Origin: Pseudomonas solani
GTDB lineage: Bacteria > Pseudomonadota > Gammaproteobacteria > Pseudomonadales > Pseudomonadaceae
Assembly (NCBI RefSeq): GCF_026072635.1
Contig: NZ_AP023081.1
Span: 2,440,501-2,504,500 of the forward strand
Direction of reading: 5' to 3'
DNA length: 64,000 nt
A program made the position numbers and the translations under genes. A model generated the notes under the pieces. The model saw only the letters and a program-made list of their open reading frames with translations, searched no databases and was not told the DNA's origin. The first letter of the stretch is position 1. Every line of letters starts with the position of its first letter. Positions 1 through 8,188 of this stretch are shown here, in pieces.

Positions 1-237
1 GATCGCCCCGAGAACCGCCAGTTGGTACGCGCGATGATCAACCTCGCGCACAACCTCAACCTGGAGGTGGTGGCCGAAGGGGTGGAAACCGCCGAGCAAC
101 TGGCCCTGCTGCGCCAGTTCGGCTGTGACCAGGTGCAGGGCTACTGGATCAGCAAGCCGCTGCCCCTGGCCGACCTGGCGCGCTTCCTGGTATTCGGCGT
201 GCGCCAACCGCTGTTCAGCAGCCAGCCCAACCTCTAG
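1..237 (+). CDS. EAL-domain protein, C-terminal fragment (cut by window start)
   Basis: The reading frame is open from base 1 to a stop at 235-237, so only about the last 78 residues are present. They carry the end of an EAL cyclic-di-GMP phosphodiesterase domain: the VAEGVET segment, followed by the loop and final strand QGYWISKPLP that typically close the EAL barrel. The protein then ends in a short tail. Upstream sensory or GGDEF domains, if any, lie outside the window, so the substrate-level activity cannot be judged. The family degrades c-di-GMP at the membrane or in the cytoplasm and favours motility over biofilm. The gene converges on the MATE transporter with only 10 bp between stops. 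Confidence 0.9.
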   Translation, partial: DRPENRQLVRAMINLAHNLNLEVVAEGVETAEQLALLRQFGCDQVQGYWISKPLPLADLARFLVFGVRQPLFSSQPNL

Positions 238-247
238 CGCACCCCGC

Positions 248-1636
248 TCAGCCCGCCTTGCAGGCGTCGCCGAGCGGTGCCTGCGAGCGCAGCATGCGCA
301 AGGTCTTCCACTCGAACCCCAGGGTCAGCCCGACCGCGGCGCAGGCCAGGCCCGACGCCAGGCCCCACCACACGCCCTGGGCACCCATTCCCAGGGGGAA
401 GGCCAGCAGCCAGGCCGCGGGCGCGCCCACCAGCCAATAGCAGCCGAGGCCGACGAGGAAGGTGGTCTTGGCGTCCTTGAGGCCGCGGATGGCGCCCATG
501 GCGATGGTCTGGATGCCGTCGAACAGCTCGAACAGTGCGGCGATGGCCAGCAGGCTCACCGCCAGGGCGACCACCTCCTGGTACTCGTCGGCAGTGCGGT
601 CGAGGAACAGGCCCACCACCCATTCCGGCGCCAACCAGAACAGCGCGGCGAAGCTGAGCATGCAGCCGGCGCCCACGGCGATGCCCAGGCGCCCGGCGCG
701 GCGTGCGTCTTCCAGGCGACCGGCGCCAAAGTGCTGGCCGATGCGGAAGGTCACCGCGTAGGAGATGCCCACCGGCACCATGAAGGCCACGTACACCGAC
801 ATGATTGCGATCTGGTGCGCCGCCAGCGACAGGCTGCCCAGGGCGCCCATGCACAGCGCGGCGAAGGCGAAGAGGCCGGACTCCACCGCATAGGTGCCGC
901 CGATGGGCAGGCCCAGGCGCAGCAGCTCGCGCAGGTCGTCCAGGCGCGGCTGGAACAGGCCCTGGCGCAGGGAATAGGCGGCGTAGGCCGGGTGGCGGGT
1001 GAGGTGCCAGGCCAGCAGCAGCGCCATGACGTTCATCACCAGGGCGGTGACCAGGCCGATGCCGGCCAGGCCCAGCGACGGCAGGCCGAACCAGCCATGG
1101 ATCAGCATGTAGTTGAGGGCGAAGTTGGCCAGCGCGCCGCCTATGCTGATGGCCATCACCGGGCCGGGGCGGCCGATGGCGCTGGTGAAGCCGCGCAGGG
1201 CCATGAAGCTCATGTAGCCGGGCAAGGCGAATACCAGGGTGGAGAGGAAGCGCATGCCGCCCTCGATGTTGTGGGCCTCCTGGCCGAACAGCGTCAGCAA
1301 TGGGCCTAGGTTCCACAACAGCAGCCCTGCGCCCAGGGCCAGGCCCCAGCCCAGCCACAGGCCGGCCTGGGTCAGGCGCGCGGCGCCGGCGATGTCCCCG
1401 GCGCCGTGGCGGATGGCGACCAGGTTGCCCACGGCGGCGATCACCCCGACGCAGAAGATAGACACGAATGAATAGCTCGCCGCGCCCAGGCCGCCGGCCG
1501 CCAGCTCCGCCGGGCCGAGCAGGCCCATCATCACCGTGTCGGTGAACACCATCAGCACGTTGGCCAGCTGCGCCGCGATCAGCGGGCCGGCGAGGCGGAG
1601 GATGGCCAGGAGTTCGGAGCGGATCTGCTGTGGCAT
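248..1636 (-). CDS. MATE family multidrug efflux transporter (NorM/PmpM type)
   Basis: This 462-residue, very hydrophobic protein has the twelve-helix, two-half layout of MATE exporters. The N-terminal half opens with LAGPLIAAQLANVLMVFTDT, a typical first-helix pattern with the conserved TDT, and the C-terminal half repeats it (LRLGLPIGGTYAVESGLFAF). Length matches NorM and PmpM. Such proteins sit in the inner membrane and expel cationic drugs in exchange for Na+ or H+. The start ATG gives MPQQIRSEL directly before the first helix. The gene is divergent from the LysR regulator at 1761, which could control it, although nothing in the sequence proves this. Exact substrates cannot be told from sequence. 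Confidence 0.93.
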   Translation of the reverse strand: MPQQIRSELLAILRLAGPLIAAQLANVLMVFTDTVMMGLLGPAELAAGGLGAASYSFVSIFCVGVIAAVGNLVAIRHGAGDIAGAARLTQAGLWLGWGLALGAGLLLWNLGPLLTLFGQEAHNIEGGMRFLSTLVFALPGYMSFMALRGFTSAIGRPGPVMAISIGGALANFALNYMLIHGWFGLPSLGLAGIGLVTALVMNVMALLLAWHLTRHPAYAAYSLRQGLFQPRLDDLRELLRLGLPIGGTYAVESGLFAFAALCMGALGSLSLAAHQIAIMSVYVAFMVPVGISYAVTFRIGQHFGAGRLEDARRAGRLGIAVGAGCMLSFAALFWLAPEWVVGLFLDRTADEYQEVVALAVSLLAIAALFELFDGIQTIAMGAIRGLKDAKTTFLVGLGCYWLVGAPAAWLLAFPLGMGAQGVWWGLASGLACAAVGLTLGFEWKTLRMLRSQAPLGDACKAG

Positions 1637-1760
1637 GAGTCTGGATCACTTGTCATGGCGGGCCCGAAAACGCATCGGGCCAGAGACGGTGGATTCTCCA
1701 GCGCTTGAATCCGCGCCACAAAGGGAAAAAAATGATGCCTTCCATGACTCTGACTCATGA

Positions 1761-2693
1761 ATGGGCTCAACCATGACGCGTCGCCTGCCACCGCTTTACG
1801 CCCTGCGTGCCTTCGAAGCCGCGGCGCGCCATGCCTCCTTCACCCGTGCCGCCGAGGAGCTGGCCATCACCCAGAGCGCGGTGAGCCGGCATATCCGCAC
1901 CCTGGAGGAGCATTTCGCCTGCCGCCTGTTCGAGCGCAAGGGGCGCAGCCTCCAGCTCACTGAGCCGGCGCGGATGATCCTGCCCGGCCTGCGCGAGGGC
2001 TTCGACTCCCTGGAGCGTGCCTGCGCCACGCTGCGGGTGGACGACAGCATCCTCTGCCTCAAGGCGCCCTCGACCTTGACCATGCGCTGGTTGCTGGCAC
2101 GGCTGTCGCGCTTCCGCCTGCAGAACCCGGACGTGGAGGTGCAGCTGACCAGCGCCTGGATGGATGTGGACAAGGTCGACTTCAACCACGAGCCCTTCGA
2201 CTGCGCGGTGCTGCTGAGCAGCGGCGGCTTCAGCGATGAATGGGAGAGCGTCGAGCTGTTCGCCGAATGGCTGATCCCGGTCAGCGCGCCGTCGGCCGCC
2301 GCCGAGGGGCCTTGGGACCTGGCGCGACTGCGCGGCGCCGAGCTGCTGCACCCCACGCCGGATCGCCGCGACTGGCGGCGCTGGTTGCACGCCATGGGCC
2401 TGGAGCAGGACGTGCCGCTCAAGGGCGGCCAGGTGTTCGACACCCTGGAGCTGGGCATAGTCGCGGCGACGCGGGGCTACGGCATCTCCATCGGCGACCT
2501 GGTGATGGTCGCCGAGGATGTGGAGGAAGGGCGCATCGGCCTGCCTTGGCCCAGCGCCGTGCCCAGCGGCCAGAGCTACTACCTGGTGTGGCCGAAGGCA
2601 CGCAGCGGCCAGGATCGCCTGCGTCGCCTGCGGGATTACCTGCTGGCCGAGGTGGCGGCGATGCGTTTGCCGCCGGTGAGCTTCAAGCGCTAG
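1761..2693 (+). CDS. LysR-family transcriptional regulator (GcvA-like)
   Basis: The 310-residue protein begins with a winged helix-turn-helix (roughly residues 10-68) of the GcvA subgroup: LYALRAFEAAARHASFTRAA, then AITQSAVSRHIRTLE as the recognition helix. The rest is a two-lobe effector-binding domain. The ATG at 1761 gives MGSTMTRRLPPL; the internal ATG at 1773 is an equally plausible start and would leave the domain intact. It is transcribed away from the MATE exporter, the usual arrangement for a LysR regulator and its target. GcvA-like regulators often act on amino-acid or efflux genes; the ligand is unknown. Confidence 0.9.
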   Translation: MGSTMTRRLPPLYALRAFEAAARHASFTRAAEELAITQSAVSRHIRTLEEHFACRLFERKGRSLQLTEPARMILPGLREGFDSLERACATLRVDDSILCLKAPSTLTMRWLLARLSRFRLQNPDVEVQLTSAWMDVDKVDFNHEPFDCAVLLSSGGFSDEWESVELFAEWLIPVSAPSAAAEGPWDLARLRGAELLHPTPDRRDWRRWLHAMGLEQDVPLKGGQVFDTLELGIVAATRGYGISIGDLVMVAEDVEEGRIGLPWPSAVPSGQSYYLVWPKARSGQDRLRRLRDYLLAEVAAMRLPPVSFKR

Positions 2694-2842
2694 AGCGGCG
2701 TGGCCTGCGCTTACACAATTTTCCGGTGCTTTCGGCAGATGCGTCCTATACCTCAGTAGGACGGTCAAGTATTCTCGCCGCCCGCCGAAGGAGCCCCAGA
2801 AGCTCCTCGTCAGCCCTGCCTGCAAAAAACTGGAGAAACCCC

Positions 2843-4819
2843 ATGAACCCGCCCAGGTCTCGTATCGCCTGGCAGCTCGCCGCCGCCCTCGCCCTGATCC
2901 TCGTGTTGCTGATCAGTGGCAGCACGCTCTTCGCCCTGCGCTCCCTGGACCAGGCCAACCTGGCCACCCGCGAAGAGCACCTGGCCAGCGAGGCCCGCCT
3001 GCTCGCCGACCAGCTCAGCACCTTCCACGGCAGCCTGCGCGAAAGCACCCAGCGCCTCGCCAGTCTGTTCGAGCAGCGCTTCGCCAGCGGCCTCGCGCTG
3101 CACGCCGACGAGCGCGTGCCGGTCGCCGCACTGAGCCCGCCGGCCCTGTACCTCAACGGCCAGGTGCTGAACAACGATTTCACCCTGGTGGACGAGTTCC
3201 GCCACCTCACCGCCGGCGTGGCCACGGTGTTCGTCCGCGATGGCGCCGACTTCGTCCGCGTCACCACTTCGCTGAACAAGCAGGACGGCACCCGCGCCAT
3301 CGGCACCGTGCTCGACCACGCCCACCCTGCCTACCAGCGCCTGCTGTCCGGGCAGAACTACGTGGGGCGCGCCCTGCTCTTCGACCGCTACTACATGACC
3401 CAGTACACGCCGGTGCGCGACAGCGGCGGCCAGGTCATCGCGGTGCTCTTCGTCGGCTTCGACTACACCGATGCGCAGAATGCCCAGTTCGCCAACCTGC
3501 AGCGCTTCCGCATCGGCAAGACCGGCTCCCTGGCGCTGATGGACGAAACCGGCAAGTGGCTGGTGACCCCGGCCGGCGTGCGCCGCCCGGAAGCCATCGG
3601 CGACACCCTCGCCGCGCTGGCCCGCGAGCCCGGCCATGGCCGTTTCTGGAGCGACGGCGAAGAGGACTTCTTCAGCGTTGCCGTGTCCTTCGCCGATGGC
3701 CCCTGGCAGGTGGTGGCGAGCATGCCCAAGGCGGAGATCCACGAGGTGACTTGGAGCGTCGGCGGCCAGCTGGCCTTCGGCAGCCTGCTGGCCATGGTGC
3801 TGGCGGTAACCTCGGTGATCTGGCTGCTGCGCAAGCGCCTGCGTCCGCTGGGCGAACTGGTGGAGCAGGCCCGGGCGCTGGGCGCCGGCGACCTCAGCGT
3901 GCGCCTGGATGTATCCAGCAACGACGAGATCGGCGAGCTGGCGCGCAGCTTCAACCAGATGGGCGAGGCGCTGTCGACCATGGTGGCGCACATCCGCAGC
4001 TCGGCGCAGCAGGTCGGCAGTCGCTCCCAGGTGCTGTCGGGTCTATCCAGCGGCGCCTATGAAGGCATGGAGCAGCAGTCCGGTGAGATCAGCAGCATGG
4101 CCGGCGCGGTGGAGGAGTTCAGCGCCACCTCGCTGAACATCGCCGACAACATGCGTGCCACCGAGCGCATGGCCAGCGACAACGCCCAGCAGACCCGCAT
4201 CGGCCAGAGCTCCATGGGCGAGGCCTCTGCGGCGCTGGAGCAGATATCCACAGCCCTCAACGGCACCGCCGAAGTGATCAACACCCTGGGCCAGCGCTCC
4301 CAGGAAATCGGCGGCATCGTCGGGGTCATCACCGCCATCGCCGACCAGACCAACCTCTTGGCACTCAACGCTGCCATCGAGGCGGCGCGTGCCGGCGAGC
4401 AGGGCCGGGGCTTCGCTGTGGTGGCCGATGAGGTGCGCAACCTGGCGGCCCGTACCCGCGAGGCGACCACCGAGATCTCCAGCATGATCGGCAGCATCCA
4501 GGATGAGACCGCCAGTGCCATCAGCACCATGGAGCACGGCAAGGCGTTGATGCAGGACGGCCTGGAGCGCAACGCCAAGGTCGCCGCCGCCCTGGCGCAG
4601 ATCGCCCAGCAGAGCACCGCTGCTGGTGAGCAATTCGCCGCCATCACCACCGCCACCCAGGAGCAGAGCAGCACCGCGACCCTGCTCAGCAGCAACCTGC
4701 AGAGCATCGCCCTGGCCAACAGCGAGCAGCGCGAAGTGGTCGCCAACCTGGCGCAGACCGCCCAGGAGCTGGACCGCCTGGCCGAGGAACTGCGCCAGGA
4801 AGTGGGGCGCTTCCGCTGA
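2843..4819 (+). CDS. Methyl-accepting chemotaxis protein with large periplasmic Cache-type sensor
   Basis: The 658-residue receptor starts at an ATG preceded by a GGAG site (about 2832). Transmembrane helix 1 spans about residues 10-33, followed by a periplasmic sensor of about 270 residues that looks like the Cache 3/Cache 2 type (motifs GQNYVGRALLFDRYYMTQYT and IGKTGSLALMDETGKWLV). Helix 2 (about 305-328), a HAMP domain with NDEIGELARSFNQMGE, and the signalling hairpin follow. The hairpin tip contains the near-invariant NLLALNAAIEAARAGEQGRG and FAVVADEVRNLA. The protein ends in EVGRFR without a CheR-docking pentapeptide. The frame is open far upstream, but that extension overlaps the LysR gene and is spurious. 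The 3' end is duplicated at 9368-9499. The ligand cannot be predicted. Confidence 0.93.
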   Translation: MNPPRSRIAWQLAAALALILVLLISGSTLFALRSLDQANLATREEHLASEARLLADQLSTFHGSLRESTQRLASLFEQRFASGLALHADERVPVAALSPPALYLNGQVLNNDFTLVDEFRHLTAGVATVFVRDGADFVRVTTSLNKQDGTRAIGTVLDHAHPAYQRLLSGQNYVGRALLFDRYYMTQYTPVRDSGGQVIAVLFVGFDYTDAQNAQFANLQRFRIGKTGSLALMDETGKWLVTPAGVRRPEAIGDTLAALAREPGHGRFWSDGEEDFFSVAVSFADGPWQVVASMPKAEIHEVTWSVGGQLAFGSLLAMVLAVTSVIWLLRKRLRPLGELVEQARALGAGDLSVRLDVSSNDEIGELARSFNQMGEALSTMVAHIRSSAQQVGSRSQVLSGLSSGAYEGMEQQSGEISSMAGAVEEFSATSLNIADNMRATERMASDNAQQTRIGQSSMGEASAALEQISTALNGTAEVINTLGQRSQEIGGIVGVITAIADQTNLLALNAAIEAARAGEQGRGFAVVADEVRNLAARTREATTEISSMIGSIQDETASAISTMEHGKALMQDGLERNAKVAAALAQIAQQSTAAGEQFAAITTATQEQSSTATLLSSNLQSIALANSEQREVVANLAQTAQELDRLAEELRQEVGRFR

Positions 4820-4887
4820 GTCCGGCCGTTCCGCCGCAATGAAAAAGGCGCCCCGATGGGCGCCTTTTCTTTGGGTCGCGTTCTGCC
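4756..4887. repeat. Left copy of 132-bp direct repeat (chemoreceptor 3' end plus terminator)
   Basis: Bases 4756-4887 match 9368-9499 with a single visible difference (C in actgcgcc here, T in the right copy). The copy covers the last 21 codons of the chemoreceptor, its stop, the intergenic hairpin and the following tttgggtcgcgttctgcc. Weaker similarity continues past 4887: gtgctctctcggtgg here corresponds to gcgctcactcggtgg at 9503-9517, which is the end of tlpA. The left copy therefore also carries a decayed fragment of the tlpA 3' end. The offset between the copies is 4612 bp. Confidence 0.9.
4842..4873 (+). terminator. Rho-independent terminator after the chemoreceptor
   Basis: The inverted repeat AAAAGGCGCC-CCGAT-GGGCGCCTTTT has a stem of about ten pairs flanked by A and T tracts, 22 bases after the chemoreceptor stop. 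The A and T tracts make it usable in both directions. The same hairpin is repeated downstream of tlpA. Confidence 0.85.
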
Positions 4888-4905
4888 CGAGTGCTCTCTC
4901 GGTGG

Positions 4906-5330
4906 CTAAATTCTCTCTTGCTTGAACTGGCGCCGCCAAACCGCCAGCAACAATGTATCGATGGTCAGTTCGCTGAGCATCCATGGCTTCATCGACCATC
5001 CAAACACCTGACAGATCCTGCACCACCGCCAAGTACATCCAGCCTTCATAGGTACTTTGCTGGGCTCGCTAGCAGTGAACTGATGCCTCAAGCGATTGGG
5101 TAGTGCTGAAGGCGTACTTCAGCCAGACTCTTTGCAGAGTGCGCGGCGGCCTTTTTCAGGATGTCTCGCTCTTCGTACACCCGCTTGCATTCTTCGCGCA
5201 GACGGCGCAGCTCGGCTTGCTTATCACCCGCAAGCCGGGGCTTGCTGTAGCGCTGGATCCAGGCGTCCAGGCTATTCGCGGGCACGCTTGGTCACTTGCT
5301 GGACTGCTTCGGTTTTGAGTTCTTAAGAGT
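4906..5330 (-). mobile_element. IS3-family insertion sequence remnant (orfA and orfB fragments)
   Basis: Read on the minus strand, 5322-5284 encodes ELKTEAVQQVTKR, and 5285-5088 encodes NSLDAWIQRYSKPRLAGDKQ followed by LRRLREE and ERDILKKAAA. These are the helix-turn-helix and leucine-zipper segments of an IS3-type OrfA, but they lie in different frames with the intervening part deleted. From about 5085 to 4906 follow pieces of the OrfB integrase: HQFTASEPSKV, then YLAVV in another frame, then GWSMKPW and TLLLAVWRR. The DDE catalytic residues are mostly gone. The element is a broken relic lacking most of orfB and cannot move itself. It marks the left edge of the island. Confidence 0.85.
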
Positions 5331-5930
5331 AACGCGGGTTGTTCGTCGCACCCCTGATGGGCCTTGGCATGAGGCTCGAAGGTGACTACGAAGCCAGGGG
5401 TGACTCAAAGCAAAACGGGCAGGATCCGGTTCAAGGGAGGCGTATACCCTGCCATTGCAGGTCGCGCGCTAAAAATTCCCACCTGTATGAAGTCTCTATA
5501 ACTCATGTAGGTAGAGTGCCACAGGTGAAGCTCTCGCCTTGTAATATTGGAAAAGTTAAATAAATATCCAGTGAGGAAGCTAGCTGACACTTTATTAAAT
5601 CAGTTAGCGCCAGTAGTTATTTTAATTTGCGGCGTCTCCAGTCTTGCGCCCAGACCTATCAGAAACGATGCGAAGCTAAAATTCATAGGAACTGAGCTTC
5701 TACCCACTGCAGCATTTCGCGGGTGGAACGAAAAGACAAGGACTCCCACGATGCCTCGTACCCTCGCCAGATCTGCAAGCACTAGCTCTATTTCTTGCCA
5801 TTTGCAATGCACTCATGGCCAGGAGGACACGGTTCTCGAACTGTCAGTTGATTAGCTCTAATAAGGCTTTGCCCTGCTTTGCGAAGAGGGCTTGGTTGCC
5901 AATTATCACGAGCGATGGAGTTGCACTACT
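5331..5930. other. 600-bp stretch without a recognised gene
   Basis: This sits between the IS3 remnant and the island operon. Composition becomes visibly AT-richer from about 5470. Several short open frames exist on both strands (for example 5600-5812 on the minus strand), but none has a recognisable domain or a convincing ribosome-binding site. The promoter of the downstream operon must lie here or within the first gene's upstream region; no clear -35/-10 pair was identified. Confidence 0.6.
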
Positions 5931-6890
5931 ATGTTGGCGGAGTTGGGGCTTCACAATGTCGGTAATACCCGAATGCATCGGGTAATAAGCGCCAGTGCAA
6001 ATGGTAATAAGATTTTTGCAAAATGCGAATTTATGAATCCAACAGGAAGCCATAAAGATAGAACATTTTTGCACATGGTTGCTGAACTTGAGTCCGCAGG
6101 AAAAATAGCTCCTGGAATGACCTTGGTCGACTGCTCCACAGGAAATGGGGGAGCTGCTCTGGCATGGGTTGGAAAGATGAAAGGGTACAACGTTGTAATT
6201 TTTATGCCTGAGGGAATGACCGAAGAGCGCAAGCGTCAAATTCGTGAGTTTGGTGCTGACATCATCGAGACAAACAGAAATGAGTTTCTCAATGGCTCGG
6301 TGCAGGCGGCAAGAGATTACGTAGCGGACAAGCCCTCCGATAAGTTTTATTTTTTGGATCAGGGCTCCAGTTTGCTAAATAAATCTGCATGGATCCAGTG
6401 TGGTAATGAAATCGCTGCTCAGCTAGAAGAGCAGAAAGAAATACCTGATTATTTTGTGTGTTCTATTGGGACTGGTGGGACCTTCTCTGGAATATCTGAG
6501 GTTCTAAAAGCTAAATACCCTAATATAAAAACTATAGGCATTGAGGTAGATAGGTCTGCGCCGCTTTACGCTAAAAAGAACAATTTGGAGTTTTGTCATA
6601 GGCCACACAATATGATGGGCCTTGGTGCAGGCGTGCTGTCTTGCAATACTAATGAGCAGGTCATCGATGAGGTGGTTGTCGTCGATGGGGCTTACTCGTG
6701 GAACCGAATGAAGAAATTCATCGAAGAAGAGCAGCTTGGTGTTGGGCCTACATGCGGAGCTAATCTGTATGTCTGTGAGCAGCTCTCTAGGGCGGTCACG
6801 GGTAAGACGATAGTTACCCTGTTCTTTGATTCTGCATGGAAGTATAAGAGTCGTTGGTCAGGGGTTTACCCGGAATACAATGGTGGCTAA
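5931..6890 (+). CDS. PLP-dependent beta-family enzyme (cysteine synthase / cystathionine beta-synthase fold)
   Basis: The protein has 319 residues from the ATG at 5931, chosen because a GGAG lies about 10 bases upstream; an in-frame TTG at 5892 would add 13 residues. Lys42 in NPTGSHKDRTF is the expected PLP Schiff-base lysine. STGNGGAALAW (70-79) sits where CysK has its substrate loop TSGNTG, and SIGTGGTFSG (178-187) is the glycine-rich phosphate cradle. The C-terminus has GPTCGANLYV where CysK has its SSGA-type motif. The fold is clear, but the motifs differ from housekeeping CysK and CysM. A beta-replacement or beta-elimination on a serine- or cysteine-type substrate is likely; the nucleophile is unknown. 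It is the first gene of the island operon, and its codon use is AT-richer than the flanks. Confidence 0.85.
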   Translation: MLAELGLHNVGNTRMHRVISASANGNKIFAKCEFMNPTGSHKDRTFLHMVAELESAGKIAPGMTLVDCSTGNGGAALAWVGKMKGYNVVIFMPEGMTEERKRQIREFGADIIETNRNEFLNGSVQAARDYVADKPSDKFYFLDQGSSLLNKSAWIQCGNEIAAQLEEQKEIPDYFVCSIGTGGTFSGISEVLKAKYPNIKTIGIEVDRSAPLYAKKNNLEFCHRPHNMMGLGAGVLSCNTNEQVIDEVVVVDGAYSWNRMKKFIEEEQLGVGPTCGANLYVCEQLSRAVTGKTIVTLFFDSAWKYKSRWSGVYPEYNGG

Positions 6891-6921
6891 TCCATTTTTA
6901 TTGAGCGCTAAGGAGAGACAT

Positions 6922-7491
6922 ATGCTTCTCAAGGACGTTTACACATCTGCCAAAGTAGTAAGGTCAGGAAGCCATTTCACTACCGTCAACGAGTTCACGG
7001 ATCAGTTGCCTGCACTTCGCCCCAAGGTCCTCTGGGAAGCGGCCTTAGCGGTGGTTAAGGCTGGCAATTTCACTGTGGATAAAATCGTGACAGAGGAGGA
7101 TAAAGGTGCGCCATTGGCCACTTTGGTCTCTGTCATGACAAACACTCCGCTGGCTATTGCTCGCTGGTACCCCTATAGCTTAGGCACTCATAATGAGGTA
7201 AAGGTAAAAATTGATTCTGAGTACTTTCGCGGTGATTTGTACTTGAATGGTGTTCTCCCGGGCGACACAGTCGCAATTATTGATGACACTATAAGCACAG
7301 GCGGTGCTTTGATCGCTTTGATTAAAGCTATTCGTGAAGCTGGTGGAACTGTTGGTGAAGTCGTCTGCGTGGTAGAGAAGGTCGAAAGCCGTGGAGTTGA
7401 GCGGGTTCTCAATGAGACCGGAATCGTCGTTAAAACGATAATGAAGATATCTGTAGCAGAGGCTGGTGTGGAGGTACTAGCCAATGAATGA
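6922..7491 (+). CDS. Type I phosphoribosyltransferase, purine (APRT / archaeal HGPRT-like)
   Basis: The protein has 189 residues from the ATG at 6922, preceded by AAGGAGAG at a good distance; the frame is open upstream into the previous gene, so the start rests on that site. VAIIDDTISTGGALIA (117-132) is the PRPP-binding motif with the paired aspartates of type I phosphoribosyltransferases. The preceding flexible-loop region (WYPYSLGTHNEVKVKIDSEY) and the RGDLYLNG segment resemble the archaeal adenine/hypoxanthine-guanine subgroup rather than PyrE or UPRT. It would join a base to PRPP or release one from a nucleotide. It starts 31 bp after the PLP enzyme and overlaps the YggS gene by 8 bp. 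The base specificity is inference. Confidence 0.82.
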   Translation: MLLKDVYTSAKVVRSGSHFTTVNEFTDQLPALRPKVLWEAALAVVKAGNFTVDKIVTEEDKGAPLATLVSVMTNTPLAIARWYPYSLGTHNEVKVKIDSEYFRGDLYLNGVLPGDTVAIIDDTISTGGALIALIKAIREAGGTVGEVVCVVEKVESRGVERVLNETGIVVKTIMKISVAEAGVEVLANE

Positions 7492-8149
7492 GGTAGTTAG
7501 TAATTTTCGAGTTGTCAGTAGTGAGATCGACTCGGAACTCCAACGCCGTGCGGAGCAAGATAGGAAGGTGCAGTTAGTCGTAGTTTCAAAATTTCACGGT
7601 GTTGAGCGGATCCGCCCCTTGCTTGAAGATGGTCATCGCACCTTCGGTGAAAGCAGGTTGGAGGAGGCGCGGGAAAAGTGGTCAACCCTTGCTGCGGAAT
7701 TTAATGACGTTAGCCTTCATTACATAGGAGCAATGCAGTCAAAGAAAATTAAAGATATCGTCAAAATTTTCGATGTGATTCAGTCTATAGATAAGCCAGA
7801 GACTGCAATGCGAGTCGCTAAAGAAATTGATCGGCAAAATAGAAGCGTGAGCTGTCTTATTCAAATAAATATCGGTCGGGAACCACAAAAATCCGGCGTG
7901 TCGCCGGAAGATTTTGAAAAATTATTCCGTCTGTCTACGGAGGAGTACTGCCTGAATATATCAGGGGTTATGTGTATTCTTCCCGCTGGAGTTGACGCGT
8001 CTCCATATTTCTTGCGTATGAAAAAAATCAGAGATACCTATGGATTGCCTGAGCTTAGCATTGGCATGAGTGATGACTACGTGTGCGCAGTTTCGCATGG
8101 GGCAACTATGGTACGGGTTGGAGCAAGAATTCTCGGGGCGAGAAATTAG
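7484..8149 (+). CDS. YggS/PLPBP-family pyridoxal-phosphate-binding protein
   Basis: The protein has 221 residues, the usual length for the YggS/PROSC family, which adopts the alanine-racemase barrel and manages free PLP rather than catalysing a known reaction. Lys36 in VVVSKFH is the PLP lysine. Family motifs follow in order: FGESRLEEA (family FGENYVQE), HYIGAMQSKK (family HFIGHLQSNK), EPQKSGV, and the closing ELSIGMSDDY ... HGATMVRVGARILGAR, which holds the phosphate-binding residues. It overlaps the phosphoribosyltransferase stop by 8 bp, so translation is probably coupled. Several motif positions differ from housekeeping YggS, and this copy lies in an accessory operon, suggesting a dedicated PLP-handling partner for the upstream enzyme. 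Confidence 0.9.
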   Translation: MNEVVSNFRVVSSEIDSELQRRAEQDRKVQLVVVSKFHGVERIRPLLEDGHRTFGESRLEEAREKWSTLAAEFNDVSLHYIGAMQSKKIKDIVKIFDVIQSIDKPETAMRVAKEIDRQNRSVSCLIQINIGREPQKSGVSPEDFEKLFRLSTEEYCLNISGVMCILPAGVDASPYFLRMKKIRDTYGLPELSIGMSDDYVCAVSHGATMVRVGARILGARN

Positions 8150-8188
8150 CTCCTTGTACAAGCAAGCACATAGATGCATGGTGGGGTT

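Noticed and set aside
2240..2842. A 201-residue N-terminal extension of the chemoreceptor.
   Set aside because: It overlaps the LysR gene in another frame, and a good ribosome-binding site and first membrane helix occur at 2843.
5600..5812. A 70-codon minus-strand frame in the island (MHCKWQEIELVLADL...).
   Set aside because: No ribosome-binding site, no recognised domain and several competing frames in the same AT-rich stretch; not enough evidence for a gene.
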